Below, one piece after another: positions 26,764 to 35,454 of a stretch of DNA of 64,000 nt. The notes under the pieces are model-generated. The model saw nothing but the letters and a program-made list of their open reading frames with translations, was not told where the DNA came from and ran no database searches. The translations under genes and the position numbers were made by a program. The DNA comes from Streptomyces sp. SKN60 (GTDB lineage Bacteria; Actinomycetota; Actinomycetes; Streptomycetales; Streptomycetaceae): assembly GCF_026236535.1 (NCBI RefSeq), contig NZ_JAHTMW010000019.1, positions 1 to 64,000 on the forward strand, in the 5' to 3' direction. Numbering within the stretch: the first letter of the stretch is position 1; each line of letters starts with the position of its first letter.

Positions 26764-27705
26764 GTGATCCTGACGGTCACCCTCAACACCGCGCTCGACC
26801 TCACCTATCGCGTCCCCGCGCTCCTCCCGCACGCCTCGCACCGCGTCACCCAGGTCATCGAACGCCCAGGCGGCAAGGGCCTCAACGTGGCCCGCGTGCT
26901 CGGCGCCCTGGGCCACGAGACCGTCGTCACCGGCTTCACCGGCGGCGCCACCGGCGAGACCGTACGCGGCCTGCTCGCCGCCACCACCGCCGGCCTCCCC
27001 GGCCGGGTCCACGACGCCCTGGTCCCGATCGCCGGCGCCACCCGCCGCACGGTCGCCGTCGTCGACGCCGCCAGCGGCGACACCACGCAGCTCAACGAAC
27101 CCGGCCCGGCCATCTCCCCTACGGAATGGGCCGCGTTCACCGCGCGCTTCACCCGACTCCTCGACGGGGCCCGGGCCGTGGCCCTGTGCGGCAGCCTGCC
27201 GCCGGGCATCCACGTCGGCGCGTACGCCGAACTCGTCCGGCTCGCCCGCGCCGCCGGCGTCCCCGCGCTGCTCGACACCAGCGGCGAACCGCTGCGCCGC
27301 GGCATCGCCGCCCGCCCCGAACTCATCAAGCCCAACGCGGCCGAACTCGCCCAGCTCACCGGCTCCCGCGAGCCCTACCGCGCCACCCGCGACGCCCGCC
27401 GCCGCGGCGCCCACGCCGTCGTCACCTCGCTCGGCCCCGACGGCCTGCTCGCCGCCACCCCCGACGGCCTGTGGCAGGCCGCCCCGCCGGCCCCCGTGAA
27501 GGGCAACCCGACGGGTGCCGGCGACTCCGCCGTCGCCGCGCTCCTGGCCGGCCTCGTCGACGGCACCGACTGGCCCACCCGCCTCAGCCACGCCGTGGCG
27601 CTGTCCGCCGCGACCGTCCTCTCGCCGGTGGCCGGCGAGTTCGACGAGTCGGCGTACGAGTCCCTGCTCCCCCGCATCACGGTCCACGACCGAGCGGCGG
27701 CGTGA
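26764..27705 (+). CDS. PfkB-family kinase, 1-phosphofructokinase-like
   Basis: A 313-residue ribokinase/PfkB-fold kinase. It opens ILTVTLNTALDLTYRV as in 1-phosphofructokinase and tagatose-6-phosphate kinase. It has the sugar-binding GGKGLNVARVLGALG, and NPTGAGDSAVAALLAG with the catalytic Asp. GTG 26764 is chosen because GGGGGAGG precedes it; a start at 26659 lies within the nagA terminator. The position downstream of nagKA suggests hexose-phosphate or amino-sugar metabolism. The exact substrate is not shown. Confidence 0.85.
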   Translation: MILTVTLNTALDLTYRVPALLPHASHRVTQVIERPGGKGLNVARVLGALGHETVVTGFTGGATGETVRGLLAATTAGLPGRVHDALVPIAGATRRTVAVVDAASGDTTQLNEPGPAISPTEWAAFTARFTRLLDGARAVALCGSLPPGIHVGAYAELVRLARAAGVPALLDTSGEPLRRGIAARPELIKPNAAELAQLTGSREPYRATRDARRRGAHAVVTSLGPDGLLAATPDGLWQAAPPAPVKGNPTGAGDSAVAALLAGLVDGTDWPTRLSHAVALSAATVLSPVAGEFDESAYESLLPRITVHDRAAA

Positions 27706-27923
27706 CCAAGATCAACGCAGGAACGGCCCTGAACACGGCCTTCACGCCGGTACCTGCGCCCGACGCGGGAGGCGATGGCGGGCTTCCTGCGCCCGCCGTG
27801 AAGCCTTCATGCCACTTGAAAGCCGTGCAATTTCGGCCATTTTCGCCCGAAAAGCACCTGGACATCATCTGGTTCGCAAATAAATGATCAAACTCCAGAG
27901 GAGTTCATCCAAAAGGGTTTTAC
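27706..27923 (+). other. AT-richer spacer before the small secreted protein gene
   Basis: About 220 bases. The last 100 are clearly AT-richer than the genome average (AATTTCGGCCATTTTCGCCC; CAAATAAATGATCAAAC). The region should hold the promoter of the next gene, but I cannot place -35 and -10 boxes with confidence. Confidence 0.4.
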
Positions 27924-28349
27924 GTGAAGAAACTGACCGTTGCTGCCGGCACCATGCTTGGAGCCCTCGCGCTGGCTGTTGGCACAACTGCACCTGCTTA
28001 CGCGGCCGGCTTCTCCGGCTTCCGTAGCTGCAGCACCACGGGGGCCTTCGGCGACTATCAGTACAGCAACTGGTACGGGCCCGATGCCACGATCAAGGTT
28101 TCCTTCAGCCTGACCGACAACGCGGCCGACGGGAACAGCGTGCGGATACGCATGATGTCGTTGGATGTCAACGGGGCCGTGACCCACTACCCGTGGCGCT
28201 CGAACGCGGGCGGGTACGGCACCACCAGCAAATGGCAGACCACCGCTTCGAACGGCCGGGGACTCTTCGAAATCGGGGTCCAGGTGGCTCGCATCAACAA
28301 GGATGGCAGCACCAGGAACTCCTGCGTGAGCTGGAACAAGGCCGGATAA
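27924..28349 (+). CDS. Small secreted protein of unknown function
   Basis: A 141-residue exported protein. GTG 27924 follows AAAAGGG. The signal peptide is KKLTVAAGTMLGALALAVG and ends PAYAAG near residue 28. The mature part of about 113 residues is rich in Ser, Asn, Thr and Tyr and has two Cys (RSCSTT and NSCVSWN) that could form one disulphide. I recognise no family. Base and codon use is less GC-biased than in neighbours, which may mean recent acquisition. Confidence 0.75.
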   Translation: MKKLTVAAGTMLGALALAVGTTAPAYAAGFSGFRSCSTTGAFGDYQYSNWYGPDATIKVSFSLTDNAADGNSVRIRMMSLDVNGAVTHYPWRSNAGGYGTTSKWQTTASNGRGLFEIGVQVARINKDGSTRNSCVSWNKAG

Positions 28350-28438
28350 GCAGACTGCCGGGGGCAGGTGCACTAAGGACCGACCCCCATCAGTCCGCTT
28401 CTGCGTTGTCCATGAGCCGCCCTCTTCCGGGCAGAGCC

Positions 28439-29425
28439 TCAGCCCGTTACATGGCCCGCCTTCAGCAGGACTTGGTCAAGTACCGCGTCACACTGGTCAC
28501 CCGCCTCGCAGGAGATCTTCAGCGCGTTTTCGCCCTTGTTGAGGGAGACATAGGCGTAGGTGTTGGTCCAACCCTTCTCCCAGTCACCTTCCGCCGCCTT
28601 GGCGAAGTTGGACATGTTCAGGGAGCGTCGCTGGCCGCTGTTGACGGTCAGCGACGTCTGGGCGTCCTTGCCCGGCACGCTGTACGTGATGTAAAGCGTG
28701 TACTCGCCGCTCGCAGGAACGTTAACGGTCCAGCTCGCGGATCCGCCCTGCCCATTGAAATTCACGTAGGCGCCGTCCGCGCCCTTCGCACCCGGAATGT
28801 CCCGAGCGAGCGCCGCCGAGCCGCCCAGCTTCAGGGTCGCCGCGTCCTGCTGCGGCAGCGCCTGCGGGGGCTTCGAGGACTGGCTGGGGTCGACCGAGGG
28901 GGACTCCGAGACCTGGGTCGGCGCGCCCGTCGGCGAGCCGCCCGTGCCGCCCGCGTCGTTCGTCTTGTCGCCGCTGTTGGCGATCACAGCGGCGGTGATG
29001 CCGGCCACGACCACCGCGACGACCGCGACGGCGCCGATCAGCAGGCCCTTGGTGTTGGGGCCCCGGCCACCGCCGCCACGGCCGGCGGGCTGCGCCGGGC
29101 CGGGCCGGTGGGTACCGCCGCCGGGGTACGTCTCGGGGGCCGCGTACTGCGGGTTCGGCTGGCCGTAGCCCGGCTGCTGCTGCCCGTACCCCTGCTGCTG
29201 CGGGAACGGCGCCTGCGCCTGCTGGTGGCCGCCGTACTGCCGCTCGCCGACCGTGCGGACCTGGTTGTACGAGGTGCGGGGCACGCCCGGCTGCGCGGCC
29301 GGACCCGGGTAGCCGTAGCCGCCGCCGGAGGGGGGCTGGGCACCCGCCGCCTGACCGTCGGCGTACAGATAGCCGAACGGATCGTCGTCCTCGGGCTTGT
29401 TCGTGCCGTCGTTACCGGCAGCCAT
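28439..29425 (-). CDS. Membrane-anchored protein with C-terminal CBM35-like domain
   Basis: A 328-residue single-pass protein. Residues 1-125 are a disordered Gly/Gln/Pro/Tyr-rich cytoplasmic region (QQQGYGQQQPGYGQPNPQ). A transmembrane helix lies near 127-150 (LLIGAVAVVAVVVAGITAAV), then a Ser/Thr/Pro linker. The extracellular C-terminal domain has the CBM35 pattern (WTVNVPASGEYTLYITYSVPG, then a final Asp near VLDQVLLK). It probably binds cell-wall or extracellular glycan. It is on the same strand as cdgB, with 120 bases between. Confidence 0.85.
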   Translation of the reverse strand: MAAGNDGTNKPEDDDPFGYLYADGQAAGAQPPSGGGYGYPGPAAQPGVPRTSYNQVRTVGERQYGGHQQAQAPFPQQQGYGQQQPGYGQPNPQYAAPETYPGGGTHRPGPAQPAGRGGGGRGPNTKGLLIGAVAVVAVVVAGITAAVIANSGDKTNDAGGTGGSPTGAPTQVSESPSVDPSQSSKPPQALPQQDAATLKLGGSAALARDIPGAKGADGAYVNFNGQGGSASWTVNVPASGEYTLYITYSVPGKDAQTSLTVNSGQRRSLNMSNFAKAAEGDWEKGWTNTYAYVSLNKGENALKISCEAGDQCDAVLDQVLLKAGHVTG

Positions 29426-29544
29426 CCGGGTCACTCCTTTTCCCTGCTCGCCAGCCGTCGCCGACCGGCCGAGCCTACCTCGTACGGCCGTGCCACCGGT
29501 TCGGCGCTTCGTGTACGTCCGGTGAATGACGGCTGCGCGGGGCC

Positions 29545-31200
29545 CTATCCGGCCCGGCGGTGGACCTTCGACCGGGACCGCTTCTCGATGTACATCCGCT
29601 GGTCGGCGCTGTTCAGGACCTCTTCGACGGTCATGCCGCACTCGGCCCAGCCGATGCCGAAGCTGGCCCCGACCCGCACCGCCCGCCCGTCCACCCGGAT
29701 CGGCGGGATGATCGCGTTCCGCAGCCGGACCGCGAGGTCGGCGGCGTCGGCCGAGCCGAGGCCGTCGGCGAGGACGACGAACTCGTCGCCGCCGAGCCGC
29801 GCCACCGTGTCCCCGTCCCGTACGCCCGTGGTGAGCCGGCGGGCGACCTCGATGAGCACGGCGTCGCCGGTGTGGTGCCCGAAGCGGTCGTTGATCGACT
29901 TGAAGCCGTCGAGGTCGCAGAAGAGGACGGCGAGGCCCTTCGTGCCGTCGTCGACGTCGCCGCCGGTGGGAGCGACGGAGTGCACATGGCCGTCGTACGC
30001 CCCGGGGGCGCCGGCGGCCGGGGAGAAACCGAAGCCGTGCTCGTGCTCGTAGTCGTACTCGTCGTAGCCGTACGGCGGCTCGAAGCCGGGCGTGCCCTCG
30101 GGGGCGGAGGCGGCGAAGGGGCGCTCGCAGAGCCGGGCGGAGAGCCGGGAGCGCAGCTCGGCGCTGTTGGGGAGGCCGGTGAGGGCGTCGTGCGAGGCGC
30201 GGTGGGCGAGCTGCAGCTCGTGCCGTTTGCGCTCCTCTATGTCCTCGACGTGGGTGAGGAGGAAGCGGGGGCCGTCGGCGGTGTCGGCGACGACGGAGTT
30301 GCGGAGCGAGACCCAGACGTACGTGCCGTCGCGGCGGCCCAGGCGCAGCTCGGCGCGCCCGCCCTCGGCGGAGGTGCGGAGCAGGGTGCCTATGTCCTCG
30401 GGGTGGACGAGGTCGGCGAAGCTGTAGCGGCGCATCACGGAGGCGGGGCGGCCGAGCAGCCGGCACAGGGCGTCGTTGGTGCGCAGCAGGCGTCCGTGCT
30501 GGTCGCCGCCCATCTCGGCGATGGCCATGCCGGACGGCGCGTACTCGAAGGCCTGCCGGAACGACTCCTCGCTGGCCCGCAGGGCCTGCTGCTCGCGCTC
30601 CAGGCGTATCAGGGCGCGCTGCATGTTGGAGCGGAGCCGGGCGTTGCTGATGGCGATGGCGGCCTGCGAGGCGTACATCTGGAGCGCCTCGCGGCCCCAG
30701 GGGCCGGGGTGCCGCCCGTTGCGCGGGCGGTCGACGGAGATCACGCCGAGCAGCTCGCGGCCGGAGCCCGAGGCGTACATGGGGGCGTAGAGGCGGTCGT
30801 GCGGGTGCCACTCGTCCTCGAAGCGGGGTGCGGGGCCCTCGGTGTGCCACTGCGGGACGTCGTCCTCGATGAGCACCCAGCCCTCGGTGTGCGGGATGAA
30901 CCGCAGGTCGCCCCAGGCCTCGCCCATGGCGAGCCGCCGGTCCCAGGAGGTCCGGGAGCCGACCCGGCCGGTGATCAGGGCCTCGGCGGCGGGGCTGCCG
31001 GCGAAGGCGGAGACGATCAGATCGCCGTCGGGGCGCACGAGGTTGACGCAGGCCAGCTCATAGTTGAGGCCCGCGACGATGCCGTCGGCGACTGCCTGCA
31101 CGGTGTCCGCAAGGCTTCGGGCGGTGTTGAGGTCCGCCACGACCTGATGCAGCTGACGCAGGGTCGCAAGACGGACGTACGGCTCCGACTCGGTCTCCAT
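29545..31200 (-). CDS. cdgB: Diguanylate cyclase, GAF-PAS-GGDEF (CdgB-like)
   Basis: A 551-residue soluble enzyme making cyclic di-GMP, the BldD ligand that controls Streptomyces development. The order is GAF (about 15-185), PAS/PAC (about 205-325, ending VEDIEERKRHELQL), then GGDEF (about 335-545). The active site LGGDEF is intact near 470, with the inhibitory RxxD (RDGD) five residues upstream, so feedback control is likely. The GGDEF domain is interrupted after its first helix by about 60 residues rich in Tyr, His, Glu and Pro (YDEYDYEHEHGFGF). Domain order matches S. coelicolor CdgB. A CRP-type palindrome lies upstream. Confidence 0.9.
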   Translation of the reverse strand: METESEPYVRLATLRQLHQVVADLNTARSLADTVQAVADGIVAGLNYELACVNLVRPDGDLIVSAFAGSPAAEALITGRVGSRTSWDRRLAMGEAWGDLRFIPHTEGWVLIEDDVPQWHTEGPAPRFEDEWHPHDRLYAPMYASGSGRELLGVISVDRPRNGRHPGPWGREALQMYASQAAIAISNARLRSNMQRALIRLEREQQALRASEESFRQAFEYAPSGMAIAEMGGDQHGRLLRTNDALCRLLGRPASVMRRYSFADLVHPEDIGTLLRTSAEGGRAELRLGRRDGTYVWVSLRNSVVADTADGPRFLLTHVEDIEERKRHELQLAHRASHDALTGLPNSAELRSRLSARLCERPFAASAPEGTPGFEPPYGYDEYDYEHEHGFGFSPAAGAPGAYDGHVHSVAPTGGDVDDGTKGLAVLFCDLDGFKSINDRFGHHTGDAVLIEVARRLTTGVRDGDTVARLGGDEFVVLADGLGSADAADLAVRLRNAIIPPIRVDGRAVRVGASFGIGWAECGMTVEEVLNSADQRMYIEKRSRSKVHRRAG

Positions 31201-31548
31201 CGCTCGCTCTCCCCGAGACCTCGACAGCTGACTCCAGGGTTCTCATCGGCTTCATCGGCTTCGTGGTGCACTGTCTCCGCCACTGAATCACAGCGAGCTG
31301 TGCACCCGGTACACAGGGTCAACAAATACTGCTCTCTGTGACTCAAGTCACAGGATGTCGCAGGGGTTTGCGAACGGTGGGTGAACGGTGCGGGGCGTGG
31401 TCGTAAAGGCCCTCCATGTGCGGAACGTACGGGTCCGGGGGCGGTGGCCGTGAGGGGACCGGTCCGCCGGGTCCTAGGACCGGTGGGGCAGCCCGGCTGG
31501 TACCGGGGCCCGATGCCCGCGGGGCCGGGCCCGGATTAGCGTGCGAGG
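31201..31548. other. Divergent promoter region of cdgB and the flavin reductase gene
   Basis: Nearly 350 bases between two divergent genes. It is AT-richer in its centre (about 31280-31360) and holds the CRP-like palindrome at 31336. No small gene is convincing. Confidence 0.6.
31336..31353. promoter_or_regulatory. CRP-type palindrome (candidate Crp operator)
   Basis: CTGTGACT and AGTCACAG flank CA, making a perfect palindrome apart from its two central bases. The core is TGTGA-N6-TCACA, the classical CRP consensus, and it also fits the form GTG-N6-GNCAC reported for Streptomyces Crp. The centre is about 145 bases upstream of cdgB and 205 upstream of the flavin reductase start. Confidence 0.65.
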
Positions 31549-32115
31549 GTGCTGCAGAAGACGCCCGTGACGGCTACCACCGCCCTCGACCTGGCCATCC
31601 CTCATGCTGAGGGGGTGAGCAACGACGAGTTCAAGGCCGCCATGTCCCGCCTGGCGGCGGGCGTGGTCCTTGTCACGGCCCACGACCCGGACGACGGGCC
31701 GCACGGCGAGGACGTCGGCATGACCGCCACCGCCTTCCTCTCCGTCTCCCTGGACCCGCCCCTGGTCCTGGTCAGCCTCCGCAACGACTCCCGCATGGAC
31801 GACCTGCTCGCGGACGTGCCCGTCTGGGCGGTCTCGCTGCTCTCCGAGCACCAGCGGCAGGTGGCCGGGCGCTTCGCCATGAAGGGCCGGGTCAGCGACC
31901 GTCTCCTCTTCGCCGACCTGCCGTACACCCGCGGCGAGCACAGCTCCGCCCCGCTGATCGGCGGCGCGCTCGCCACCCTGGAGTGCCGCACGGAGAGCCG
32001 GGTGGTCGCGGGCGACCACACGCTCGTCATCGGCCGGGTGCTCGACACGAAGCTCCCCTCGGCGGAGAGCGGCCCGCTCACCTACTTCCGCGGGAAGTAC
32101 CGGACGCTGGGCTGA
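31549..32115 (+). CDS. Flavin reductase domain protein
   Basis: A 188-residue FMN-binding split-barrel protein of the flavin reductase type. FKAAMSRLAAGVVLVTA and GMTATAFLSVSLDPPLVLVSL are the standard flavin-binding opening, and the C terminus ends LTYFRGKYRTLG. Such proteins supply reduced flavin to monooxygenases or act as stand-alone reductases. The start is GTG 31549; a GTG further in (before SNDEFKAAM) would give a shorter family-length form. The partner enzyme is unknown. Confidence 0.88.
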   Translation: MLQKTPVTATTALDLAIPHAEGVSNDEFKAAMSRLAAGVVLVTAHDPDDGPHGEDVGMTATAFLSVSLDPPLVLVSLRNDSRMDDLLADVPVWAVSLLSEHQRQVAGRFAMKGRVSDRLLFADLPYTRGEHSSAPLIGGALATLECRTESRVVAGDHTLVIGRVLDTKLPSAESGPLTYFRGKYRTLG

Positions 32116-32144
32116 GCGGGGCGGGGGAGCCTCTGCCGGGCTCG

Positions 32145-32573
32145 TCAGCTCCAGTCGCGGGCCTGGCGGCCGCGCTTCGTCTCCGCGCGCTGCTTCTTCT
32201 CGCGCAGCCGGCGCTCGTTGATGCCGCGCGGGATCTTCGTCGCGCGGCGCGGCTTCGGGGGCGGGGCGGTGGCCTCGGCGAGGAGGGCGGTGAGGCGGAC
32301 GGCGGCCGTCTCGCGGTTGCGCCACTGCGAGCGGTGCTCCGAGGCCCGTACGGTCACGACGCCGTTGACCAGGCGGCTCGCGAGCCGCTCCAGGGCGCGC
32401 GCCTTCCACACCTCGGGCAGCGCGTCGGTCGCCGCCAGGTCGAAGCGCAGCTCCACCTGCGAGTCGCTGGTGTTGACGTGCTGCCCGCCCGGCCCGGACG
32501 ACCGCGAGAAACGCCACATGAGCTCGGCCTCGGGCAGCGAGACGGAGCCGCGGATGACATACGGACCGGACAT
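32145..32573 (-). CDS. arfB: Peptidyl-tRNA hydrolase ArfB (ribosome rescue)
   Basis: A 142-residue release-factor-like protein that frees stalled ribosomes. The catalytic GGQ is in RSSGPGGQHVNTSDSQVELRF near residue 30. The basic C-terminal tail (KIPRGINERRLREKKQRAETKRGRQ) is what enters the empty mRNA channel in this family. No stop-codon recognition domain is present, as expected. ATG 32573 is preferred; MGHMSGPY at 32582 is the alternative. Divergent from terD. Confidence 0.92.
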   Translation of the reverse strand: MSGPYVIRGSVSLPEAELMWRFSRSSGPGGQHVNTSDSQVELRFDLAATDALPEVWKARALERLASRLVNGVVTVRASEHRSQWRNRETAAVRLTALLAEATAPPPKPRRATKIPRGINERRLREKKQRAETKRGRQARDWS

Positions 32574-32693
32574 GTGTCCCATCGTCCCGGAGCGCCGCAC
32601 GCCCGTCACCTTCTTTTGGAACCGCAGCAGCTCCCTGTGCGTTAATGCGAGCGACGAGTTCGACACCCGCAGGACCTCAGAAAGGGACATCCC

Positions 32694-33269
32694 ATGGCTG
32701 TAAGCCTCTCCAAGGGCGGCAACGTCTCCCTGACCAAGGAGGCCCCGGGCCTCACCGCCGTCACCGTGGGCCTCGGCTGGGACGTCCGTACGACCACGGG
32801 CACCGACTTCGACCTGGACGCCTCCGCCATCGGCGTGGACGCCGCGGGCAAGGTCGTCTCCGACGGTCACTTCGTCTTCTTCAACAACAAGTCCACCCCG
32901 GACCAGACCATCGTCCACACCGGTGACAACCGCACCGGCGAGGGCGGCGGCGACGACGAGCAGATCAACGTCAACCTGGCGGGCCTGCCGGCCGGCGTCG
33001 ACAAGATCGTCTTCCCGGTCTCCATCTACGACGCGGTGAACCGCTCGCAGAACTTCGGCCAGGTGCGCAACGCCTACATCCGCATCGTCAACCAGGCCGG
33101 CGGCGCCGAGATCGCCCGCTACGACCTGTCGGAGGACGCCGCCGTCGAGACCGCCATGGTCTTCGGCGAGCTCTACCGCAACGGTGCCGAGTGGAAGTTC
33201 CGCGCGGTCGGCCAGGGCTACGCCTCCGGCCTGGAGGGCATCGCCCGCGACTTCGGCGTCAACCTCTGA
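32694..33269 (+). CDS. terD: TerD-family calcium-binding stress protein
   Basis: A 191-residue TerD domain protein. The opening AVSLSKGGNVSLTKEAPGLT, the GLGWDVR and FDLDASAI strands, FVFFNNKSTPD and the Asp-rich GGGDDEQINVNLAGLP are all family features; the acidic residues form calcium sites. TerD proteins are linked to tellurite, phage and envelope stress. The start at 32694 is well placed after GAAAGGGAC. It stands alone here, but a second TerD domain occurs in the nuclease fusion at 52436-54517. Confidence 0.95.
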   Translation: MAVSLSKGGNVSLTKEAPGLTAVTVGLGWDVRTTTGTDFDLDASAIGVDAAGKVVSDGHFVFFNNKSTPDQTIVHTGDNRTGEGGGDDEQINVNLAGLPAGVDKIVFPVSIYDAVNRSQNFGQVRNAYIRIVNQAGGAEIARYDLSEDAAVETAMVFGELYRNGAEWKFRAVGQGYASGLEGIARDFGVNL

Positions 33270-33296
33270 CCCCCAGCGCTCCCGCAGGACATCCGC

Positions 33297-33335
33297 AGAG
33301 CCCCGAACCCCGGTACCACCGAGGTCCGGGGCTCT
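33297..33335 (+). terminator. Terminator after terD
   Basis: A 9-bp outer stem AGAGCCCCG / CGGGGCTCT with a further ACC/GGT pairing inside a larger loop. It lies between the terD stop and the GNAT start. Confidence 0.7.
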
Positions 33336-33346
33336 ACGCTTTCTCG

Positions 33347-33874
33347 ATGATCGTCGAACCCCTGACCGCCAAGGACCCGTCCGACCTCCCCGGCCCGCTG
33401 CTCACCGAACTCACCGCCCTGTACGCGTCGAACGAGGAGTTCCAGCAGCTCAGCGGCGACTTCCCGGACCCGGACCGGATCCTGCCCGAGCAGGTCGCCG
33501 CCGCCCTCGCCGACGAACTCGCGCACCCGGACGCCGAGGTGCTGCTCGCCCGCTCCGAGGGCCGGCTTGTCGCGATCGCCATCACCCTCGCCCACCACCC
33601 CGACCCGGCCGAACCCGACCCGTGGCTGGGCCTGCTGATGGTCCACGCCGGCGCGCACCGCGCGGGCTTCGGCCGCCGCCTCGCCGCGTACGTCGAGGAC
33701 TCCTTCCGCTCCCGCGGCCGCGCCGGGCTGCGCCTCGCGGTCCTGGAGAACAATCCGCGGGCGCTGGCCTTCTGGAGCTCGCTCGGTTACGAGGAGACCG
33801 CGCGCAGGCCCGACCTGGCGCACGGCCGCCCGTGCGTCGTGATGCGCAAGAGCCTCGGGGCCGTGGCGCCCTAG
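33347..33874 (+). CDS. GNAT acetyltransferase
   Basis: A 175-residue Gcn5-type N-acetyltransferase. WLGLLMVHAGAHRAGFGRRLAAYVED contains the acetyl-CoA binding loop (R/Q-x-x-G-x-G/A equivalent HRAGFG), followed by LRLAVLENNPRALAFWSSLGYEE, the standard motif B. The first part, about residues 1-55, is less conserved. ATG 33347. The acceptor substrate cannot be inferred. It ends eight bases before the convergent peptidase gene. Confidence 0.9.
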   Translation: MIVEPLTAKDPSDLPGPLLTELTALYASNEEFQQLSGDFPDPDRILPEQVAAALADELAHPDAEVLLARSEGRLVAIAITLAHHPDPAEPDPWLGLLMVHAGAHRAGFGRRLAAYVEDSFRSRGRAGLRLAVLENNPRALAFWSSLGYEETARRPDLAHGRPCVVMRKSLGAVAP

Positions 33875-33882
33875 CCCGCCTC

Positions 33883-35343
33883 TCAGTCGGTGATGTGCGC
33901 GGGCTTCCCGTCCCCGTACAGCCACACGTCCCACACGTCCGACAGGTCCTCCTCCGTCATCGAGTCCACGTACTCCGTGAAGTCCTCGGTGGTGGCGGTG
34001 GCGTGCCGGTACTTCGCGGGCCAGCCGGCCAGGATCTCGTAGAAGGTGTCGTCGCCGACCACCTGCCGGATCCGGTGCAGCACCATCGCGCCCCGCTCGT
34101 ACACGGGCGTGCCGAACAGGTCCTCGGCGGCGGGCGGTCGGGCGGGCGAGTAGGCCCAGGCGTCCTCGTTCGCGTACTGCTTCTCGAAGTTCTTCTGCGC
34201 CGGGGTGTGCCCGAAGTCCTCCGCGTACAGCCACTCCGCGTAGGTCGCGAAGCCCTCGTTGAGCCACAGGTCCGACCAGGTCGCGGGCGTGACGGAGTCG
34301 CCGTACCACTGGTGGGCGAGCTCGTGCACCAGCGTGCTCGGGTCGAAGGAGGAGGCGGGGAAGACCGGCCGGGTCTGGGTCTCGAGGGCGTAGCCGATGT
34401 CGTCGTCGCGCTCGACGACCACCCCGGCGGCGGCGAAGGGGTACGGCCCGAAGTTCTCCGTCTGCCAGTCGAGGATCTCGGGGACGCGGGCGCGCAGCGC
34501 GGCCGTCCGCGCGGCCACCTCCGGGTCGGCGGCGGAGAGCACCGGAATCCCGGAGCCGGAGCCGGACCCGGAGCCGGACCCGGACCCGGTCTTGCCGAGG
34601 GGGACGGTGCCCGTGCTCGTGTCGTACCGCCCGATCGCGAGCATCGCGAGGTAGCTGGCCATCGGCTCGGCGGCGTGCCAGACGGAGGTGGTGCGCCCGT
34701 CGGCCTCCTTGCGCTCGGCGGTGCGGACGCCGTTGGAGAGCGCCGTGAGCCCGGCCGGGACGGTGACGGTGATGTCGTACGCCGCCTTGTCGGAGGGGTG
34801 GTGGTTGCCGGGGAACCAGGCCATGGAGCCGGTCGGTTCGCCGAGCGCGAGGGCGCCGTCGGCGGTCTTGAGCCAGCCTTCCTTGGAACCGTCCGAGTCG
34901 GTGATGGTCTCCGGGACCCCGGAGTAGCGGACGACGGCGCGGAATTCCGTCCCCTTGTCGATGTCCTCGCGGGGGCGCAGGGTCAGCTCGTTCCCGGCCC
35001 GGTTCACGGCGGCGGGCGCGCCGCCGACGGTGGCGTCGCGCACGGTGAGCCCGGCGAGGGCGAGGTTGAAGGCGCTGAGGTCCTGGGTGGCCTCGGCGGT
35101 GATCTCGGCGCGCCCGTCGAGCCGGCCGGAGGCGGGGTCGTACGACAGGGTGAGCGCGTAGTGGCGTACGTCGTAGCCGCCGTTGCCCTGCTTGGGGAAG
35201 TACGGGTCGCGCAGCCCGGCCGCGCCGGGCGTGCCCTTCACCCCGCCGCTGCCGCCGCTCGTGCAGGCCGCGGCGAGCAGGGCGAGGGCGACGGCCAGGG
35301 CACCGGTCCGGACGCGGATGCGGATGCGGCTACGAGTGTTCAC
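33883..35343 (-). CDS. M1-family metallopeptidase lipoprotein
   Basis: A 486-residue exported zinc aminopeptidase. GTG 35343 starts an Arg-rich signal with lipobox LAAAC. The catalytic HELAHQWYGD is near residue 341, with the third zinc ligand in LWLNEGFATYAEW 19 residues on. The usual GAMEN exopeptidase signature is absent; YALETQTRP stands in its place, a known variant of this short lipoprotein subgroup. A GS dipeptide run (residues about 252-264) is encoded by a GC microsatellite. It ends shortly after the catalytic domain, without the large C-terminal domain of PepN. Confidence 0.92.
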   Translation of the reverse strand: MNTRSRIRIRVRTGALAVALALLAAACTSGGSGGVKGTPGAAGLRDPYFPKQGNGGYDVRHYALTLSYDPASGRLDGRAEITAEATQDLSAFNLALAGLTVRDATVGGAPAAVNRAGNELTLRPREDIDKGTEFRAVVRYSGVPETITDSDGSKEGWLKTADGALALGEPTGSMAWFPGNHHPSDKAAYDITVTVPAGLTALSNGVRTAERKEADGRTTSVWHAAEPMASYLAMLAIGRYDTSTGTVPLGKTGSGSGSGSGSGSGIPVLSAADPEVAARTAALRARVPEILDWQTENFGPYPFAAAGVVVERDDDIGYALETQTRPVFPASSFDPSTLVHELAHQWYGDSVTPATWSDLWLNEGFATYAEWLYAEDFGHTPAQKNFEKQYANEDAWAYSPARPPAAEDLFGTPVYERGAMVLHRIRQVVGDDTFYEILAGWPAKYRHATATTEDFTEYVDSMTEEDLSDVWDVWLYGDGKPAHITD

Positions 35344-35454
35344 GAACCGATCCTAAGCAGACATAAGAAGTCGGCTGTGCGTTCCCGGGCGTTCCTCTAT
35401 GGACAAACCGACGGCTCCTGGCGGGGGTCCGGGCGCCGTCGGAGTTCAGGAGGT

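Noticed and set aside
31337..31352. BldD operator upstream of cdgB
   Set aside because: TGAC and GTCA half-sites are present but four bases apart rather than the five expected for the 15-bp BldD consensus; the sequence fits CRP much better. BldD control elsewhere in the region is not excluded.
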